Assembly: GCA_964374095.1 (NCBI GenBank) | Contig: CAYJXJ010000065.1 | Coordinates: 1-22,616 of the forward strand | Source: CAYJXJ01 sp964374095 | Lineage (GTDB): Bacteria > Elusimicrobiota > Elusimicrobia > UBA1565 > UBA9628 | Length of the DNA stretch: 22,616 nucleotides | Reading direction: 5' to 3' | In this document: positions 21,117-22,616 of the stretch, one piece after another | Numbering within the stretch: position 1 is the stretch's first letter | Layout: every line of letters begins with the position of its first letter | Program-made: the position numbers and the translations under genes | Notes under the pieces: generated by a model | Seen by the model: the letters and a program-made list of their open reading frames with translations, nothing else | The model's database searches: none | What the model was told of the DNA's origin: nothing

Positions 21117-21124
21117 ATTAATGT

Positions 21125-21364
21125 ATGCACCGAACTACCGTTGCCATCGACGCGGGCCTTTGGCGCAGGCTCCGCGAGGAAGCCGCCCGGCGGGGAATGA
21201 CCATTCAAGGCTGCATCAATGATTTCCTCCGGATCGGCCTCAACGCCGGATCGCGGACCCGGTCCGCGGCGGAGCCCTTCCGCATCCCGACTTTCAGCAT
21301 GGGCCGCTTCCTGGTCGATCCCGCCGACCGGGAGGCCATGGAGGCCTACCGGCGCCGCCCATGA
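21125..21364 (+). CDS. vapB: VapB-type ribbon-helix-helix antitoxin
   Basis: A 79-aa protein beginning MHRTTVAIDAGLWRRLREEA, the strand and first helix of a ribbon-helix-helix domain, then GMTIQGCINDFLRIGLNAG for the second helix. The C-terminal half (about 45-79) is the toxin-binding tail. It would bind VapC and repress the promoter just upstream. The stop overlaps the vapC ATG (ATGA), the common coupling for TA pairs. The transcript is expected to have almost no 5' leader. Confidence 0.85.
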   Translation: MHRTTVAIDAGLWRRLREEAARRGMTIQGCINDFLRIGLNAGSRTRSAAEPFRIPTFSMGRFLVDPADREAMEAYRRRP

Positions 21365-21801
21365 GAATACTCGTCGATACCAATATTCTGCTCTACGCGG
21401 TCAATCCGGACGCCCCTCAGCACGCAAAGGCCAAGGGGTGGCTCCAGGAGACGCTTTCCGGCGGCCGTCCCTGGTGCCTGACGTGGTCGACGATCTACGA
21501 GTTCTTGGCGGTAGCCACCCACGCTAGATTCTCCGAGCGCCCCCTGACCGCGGAACAAGCCTGGCGCGTCGTGGCGTCTTTGCTAGGGCATCCCTCGGCC
21601 GAGATTCTCATTGAAACGCCGCGGCACCGGCAGCTTTCGGAGGAGGTCATGGGGGGGATGCCTTCCGTGCGCGGGACGTTTTTCCACGACTGCCACATCG
21701 CCGCCCTCATGCGGGAGCACGACGTCCGCGCCATCGCCACGGCCGACGCCGAGTTCCGGAAGTTCGGCTTCCTGGAAGTCCTGGACCCGACGAGAAGTTA
21801 G
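21361..21801 (+). CDS. vapC: VapC-type PIN-domain ribonuclease toxin
   Basis: A 146-aa PIN-domain protein. The acidic residues expected in the active site are present: Asp6 in ILVDTNILLYAVN, Glu in TIYEFLAVATH, Asp in FFHDCHIAALM, and Asp in AIATADAEFRKF. VapC toxins cut initiator tRNA, other tRNAs or rRNA using Mg2+. The module is complete and appears functional. It lies between the ahcY duplicate and an ORF6N fragment, an arrangement typical of a recently rearranged accessory locus. Confidence 0.9.
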   Translation: MRILVDTNILLYAVNPDAPQHAKAKGWLQETLSGGRPWCLTWSTIYEFLAVATHARFSERPLTAEQAWRVVASLLGHPSAEILIETPRHRQLSEEVMGGMPSVRGTFFHDCHIAALMREHDVRAIATADAEFRKFGFLEVLDPTRS

Positions 21802-21872
21802 GGGGAGGCGCTGACCCCGAAAATTCGGGCCAGATCCCGGTCCAGCATGACGCGATGGGCTTGCTGATGGCG
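21798..21872 (-). pseudogene. ORF6N-domain (phage anti-repressor) fragment
   Basis: A 24-residue minus frame between stops reads AHRVMLDRDLARIFGVSA. This matches the conserved start of ORF6N domains (RGxRVMLDxDLAxLYGVE). The normal continuation is absent. It is short, so the match could be partly luck, but the VMLDRDLA-x3-GV pattern is distinctive. The stop overlaps the end of vapC on the other strand. Confidence 0.45.
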
Positions 21873-21955
21873 CTACGTCGCCGGAGAGACGCTCGCCAAG
21901 CCCAGGACCGGCGAACCCCCCTCTCTTGAGAAGTCCCTGGTCACATGGACCAAAG

Positions 21956-22090
21956 TCACAAGATGCCTTCGTCGGCGACTGTGTTCTCACCGTGCACCTT
22001 GGAGTTGCTGGGCGTTACGGTCAGCGCCCTCTTGGCTATGGCCTTCCTGCCGATCTGACGCAATCTGACTATTCCTGACGCTTCCCTCAT
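21956..22090 (-). CDS. Possible 44-aa basic protein
   Basis: ATG 22090, with a weak AGGAAA ribosome site, opens a 44-codon frame with a basic helix (IVRLRQIGRKAIAKRALTV) and a polar tail. It has no recognised family. It lies downstream of the small-RNA terminator, so it would need its own promoter, which I do not see. This may be a chance ORF. The rest of 21873-22120 shows nothing else I can support. Confidence 0.2.
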   Translation of the reverse strand: MREASGIVRLRQIGRKAIAKRALTVTPSNSKVHGENTVADEGIL

Positions 22091-22120
22091 TGTATTTCCT
22101 GGCCGTCCTGCTAACCTATA

Positions 22121-22153
22121 GAAAAGAGCAAGCCCCGCTGGCGCGGAGCTTGC
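22121..22153 (-). terminator. Rho-independent terminator of the candidate small RNA
   Basis: On the minus strand GCAAGC and GCTTGC arms (22153-22148 and 22133-22128) enclose a second GC stem and are followed by TCTTTTC (22127-22121). This is the best intrinsic terminator in the window, with a real U-tract. Confidence 0.75.
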
Positions 22154-22202
22154 CTTACGAGCGGGCCATGAACCACGTGCAAGGTAGTTCAAAGGCCTTA
22201 CG
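22121..22202 (-). ncRNA. Candidate small RNA, about 80 nt
   Basis: A promoter (TTGATA, 17 bp, TATACT) predicts a start near 22202-22201, and an intrinsic terminator ends the transcript at about 22121. No ORF of useful size lies between them. The RNA would contain a hairpin with an 8-bp stem (TGAACTAC with GTGGTTCA) and a 7-nt loop CTTGCAC, a single-stranded linker, and the terminator stem. The octamer CGTAAGGC occurs twice, at the 5' end and just before the terminator. The 5' half is antisense to the first codons of the putative lipoprotein gene at 22168. No known RNA family is recognised. Confidence 0.5.
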
Positions 22203-22616
22203 GTGTCAGTATAACAGGCGTACCCCTGATTATCAAGGGGTTTTTGCCGGAGGCCTCCTGCTGACGTTCTTGGCCTGGCAGGGTTGCGCCTCGGCTCCGG
22301 TGACTTACCGCTTTCCACAACTCGGATTTTCGATCGTCCAGGCCAATCCCATAGATGTCCGCCAGGCCTGCGGTAGGAACATCCGCTGCTGCTACTGGGT
22401 TTCCCGGCGGGAAATGTGGGTCGCCTGGGACGCGGCCGACTGCATCGTCCACGAGCTTTGCCATGCCGATGGCAGAAGCGAGCAGGAGTGCTACCAGGTC
22501 CATTGGGATTCCAGGAGAATGCCGTCCTATCCGCCCGCCCTACCCGCGGGGCAGAGCGTGCCGCTAACACCAAACGGTTTTTCTGACCATTTCATGATTG
22601 TGGAAATTTCCGAGTT
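22168..22616 (+). CDS. Putative lipoprotein with HExxH metallopeptidase-like motif, cut by window edge
   Basis: The frame is open from ATG 22168 to the window end (149 codons). A hydrophobic stretch, GGLLLTFLAWQGCAS, ends in a lipobox-like QGC with Cys40, atypical because Trp occupies the -3 position. The mature part is Cys-rich (RQACGRNIRCCYW) and contains CIVHELCHADG, an HExxH zinc-binding motif at residues 95-99, as in zinc metallopeptidases. The start is uncertain: ATG 22168 gives an unusually long 24-residue n-region, and no better in-frame start exists before the hydrophobic segment. If exported, it would be a substrate of Lgt. Confidence 0.55.
   Translation, partial: MNHVQGSSKALRCQYNRRTPDYQGVFAGGLLLTFLAWQGCASAPVTYRFPQLGFSIVQANPIDVRQACGRNIRCCYWVSRREMWVAWDAADCIVHELCHADGRSEQECYQVHWDSRRMPSYPPALPAGQSVPLTPNGFSDHFMIVEISE

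Noticed and set aside
20910..21200. 96-aa plus-strand frame between ahcY and vapB
   Set aside because: It is the antisense reading of the inverted ahcY fragment and runs through the vapBC promoter.
22121..22202. The 7-nt loop CTTGCAC looks like a tRNA-Ala (UGC) anticodon loop
   Set aside because: There are no D-arm, T-arm or acceptor stem around it, and the flanks are a promoter and a terminator; the resemblance is probably chance.
22198..22503. 101-aa minus-strand frame at the right end
   Set aside because: It is antisense to the putative HExxH lipoprotein and runs into the small-RNA promoter; no motif supports it.
1..22616. CRISPR arrays, insertion sequences with terminal repeats, rRNA genes
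   Set aside because: I looked for regularly spaced repeats, transposase motifs and rRNA-like sequence and found none; only tRNA-like or TA fragments are present.

Overview
The window is GC-rich (roughly 65-70% by eye) and tightly packed, with AT-rich islands only at promoters and toxin-antitoxin (TA) loci. It encodes outer-membrane beta-barrel candidates, Lgt-dependent lipoprotein maturation, CspA, SurE and AdoHcy hydrolase. This points to a diderm (Gram-negative) bacterium. Several secreted proteins without recognisable relatives suggest a poorly sampled lineage; Elusimicrobiota or Omnitrophota are guesses only, since there is no rRNA marker here.

Layout. 1-1552: an aldo/keto reductase cut by the left edge, divergent from a LysR regulator. 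1553-2845: a DUF4258/DUF2283 pair behind a perfect -35/-10 promoter, then a small hypothetical gene. 4745-2842 (minus): an overlapping operon of a beta-barrel protein, a 66-aa protein and an RlmI-like methyltransferase. 4840-7771: DUF2721 protein, CspA, TauE/SafE transporter, a secreted protein and a DUF456 protein. 7890-10636: a secreted Ala-rich protein, an LCMT-type methyltransferase and Lgt. 10611-12250: a graveyard of TA fragments (PIN, HigB, HigA, RelE), a panC 3' fragment and a zinc-ribbon ORF, ending in an intact BrnTA module. 14899-12271 (minus): promoter, broken barrel gene, TPR protein, a 43-aa secreted peptide and a membrane-anchored protein. 14948-20907 (plus): ATP-grasp ligase, fatty-acid-hydroxylase-like membrane enzyme, SurE and a C45 Ntn-hydrolase/TPR fusion as a tight operon, then ahcY. 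20908-22616: an 86-bp inverted partial copy of ahcY, an intact VapBC module, an ORF6N fragment, a candidate small RNA, and a putative HExxH lipoprotein running off the right edge.

Working together. The strongest functional unit is the operon at 14948-19499. Its ligase, di-iron-type oxidase, phosphatase and amidase/acyltransferase are the enzyme types expected for making and trimming a modified N-acyl or aminolipid product. This is an inference from family roles. AdoHcy hydrolase clears the AdoHcy made by the SAM methyltransferases, two of which are in the window.

Two patterns recur. Many genes have a -10-like hexamer only 6-8 nt before the start codon, implying leaderless transcripts. Several genes are followed by perfect hairpins without a U-tract. 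No rRNA, complete tRNA, CRISPR array or insertion sequence was seen.
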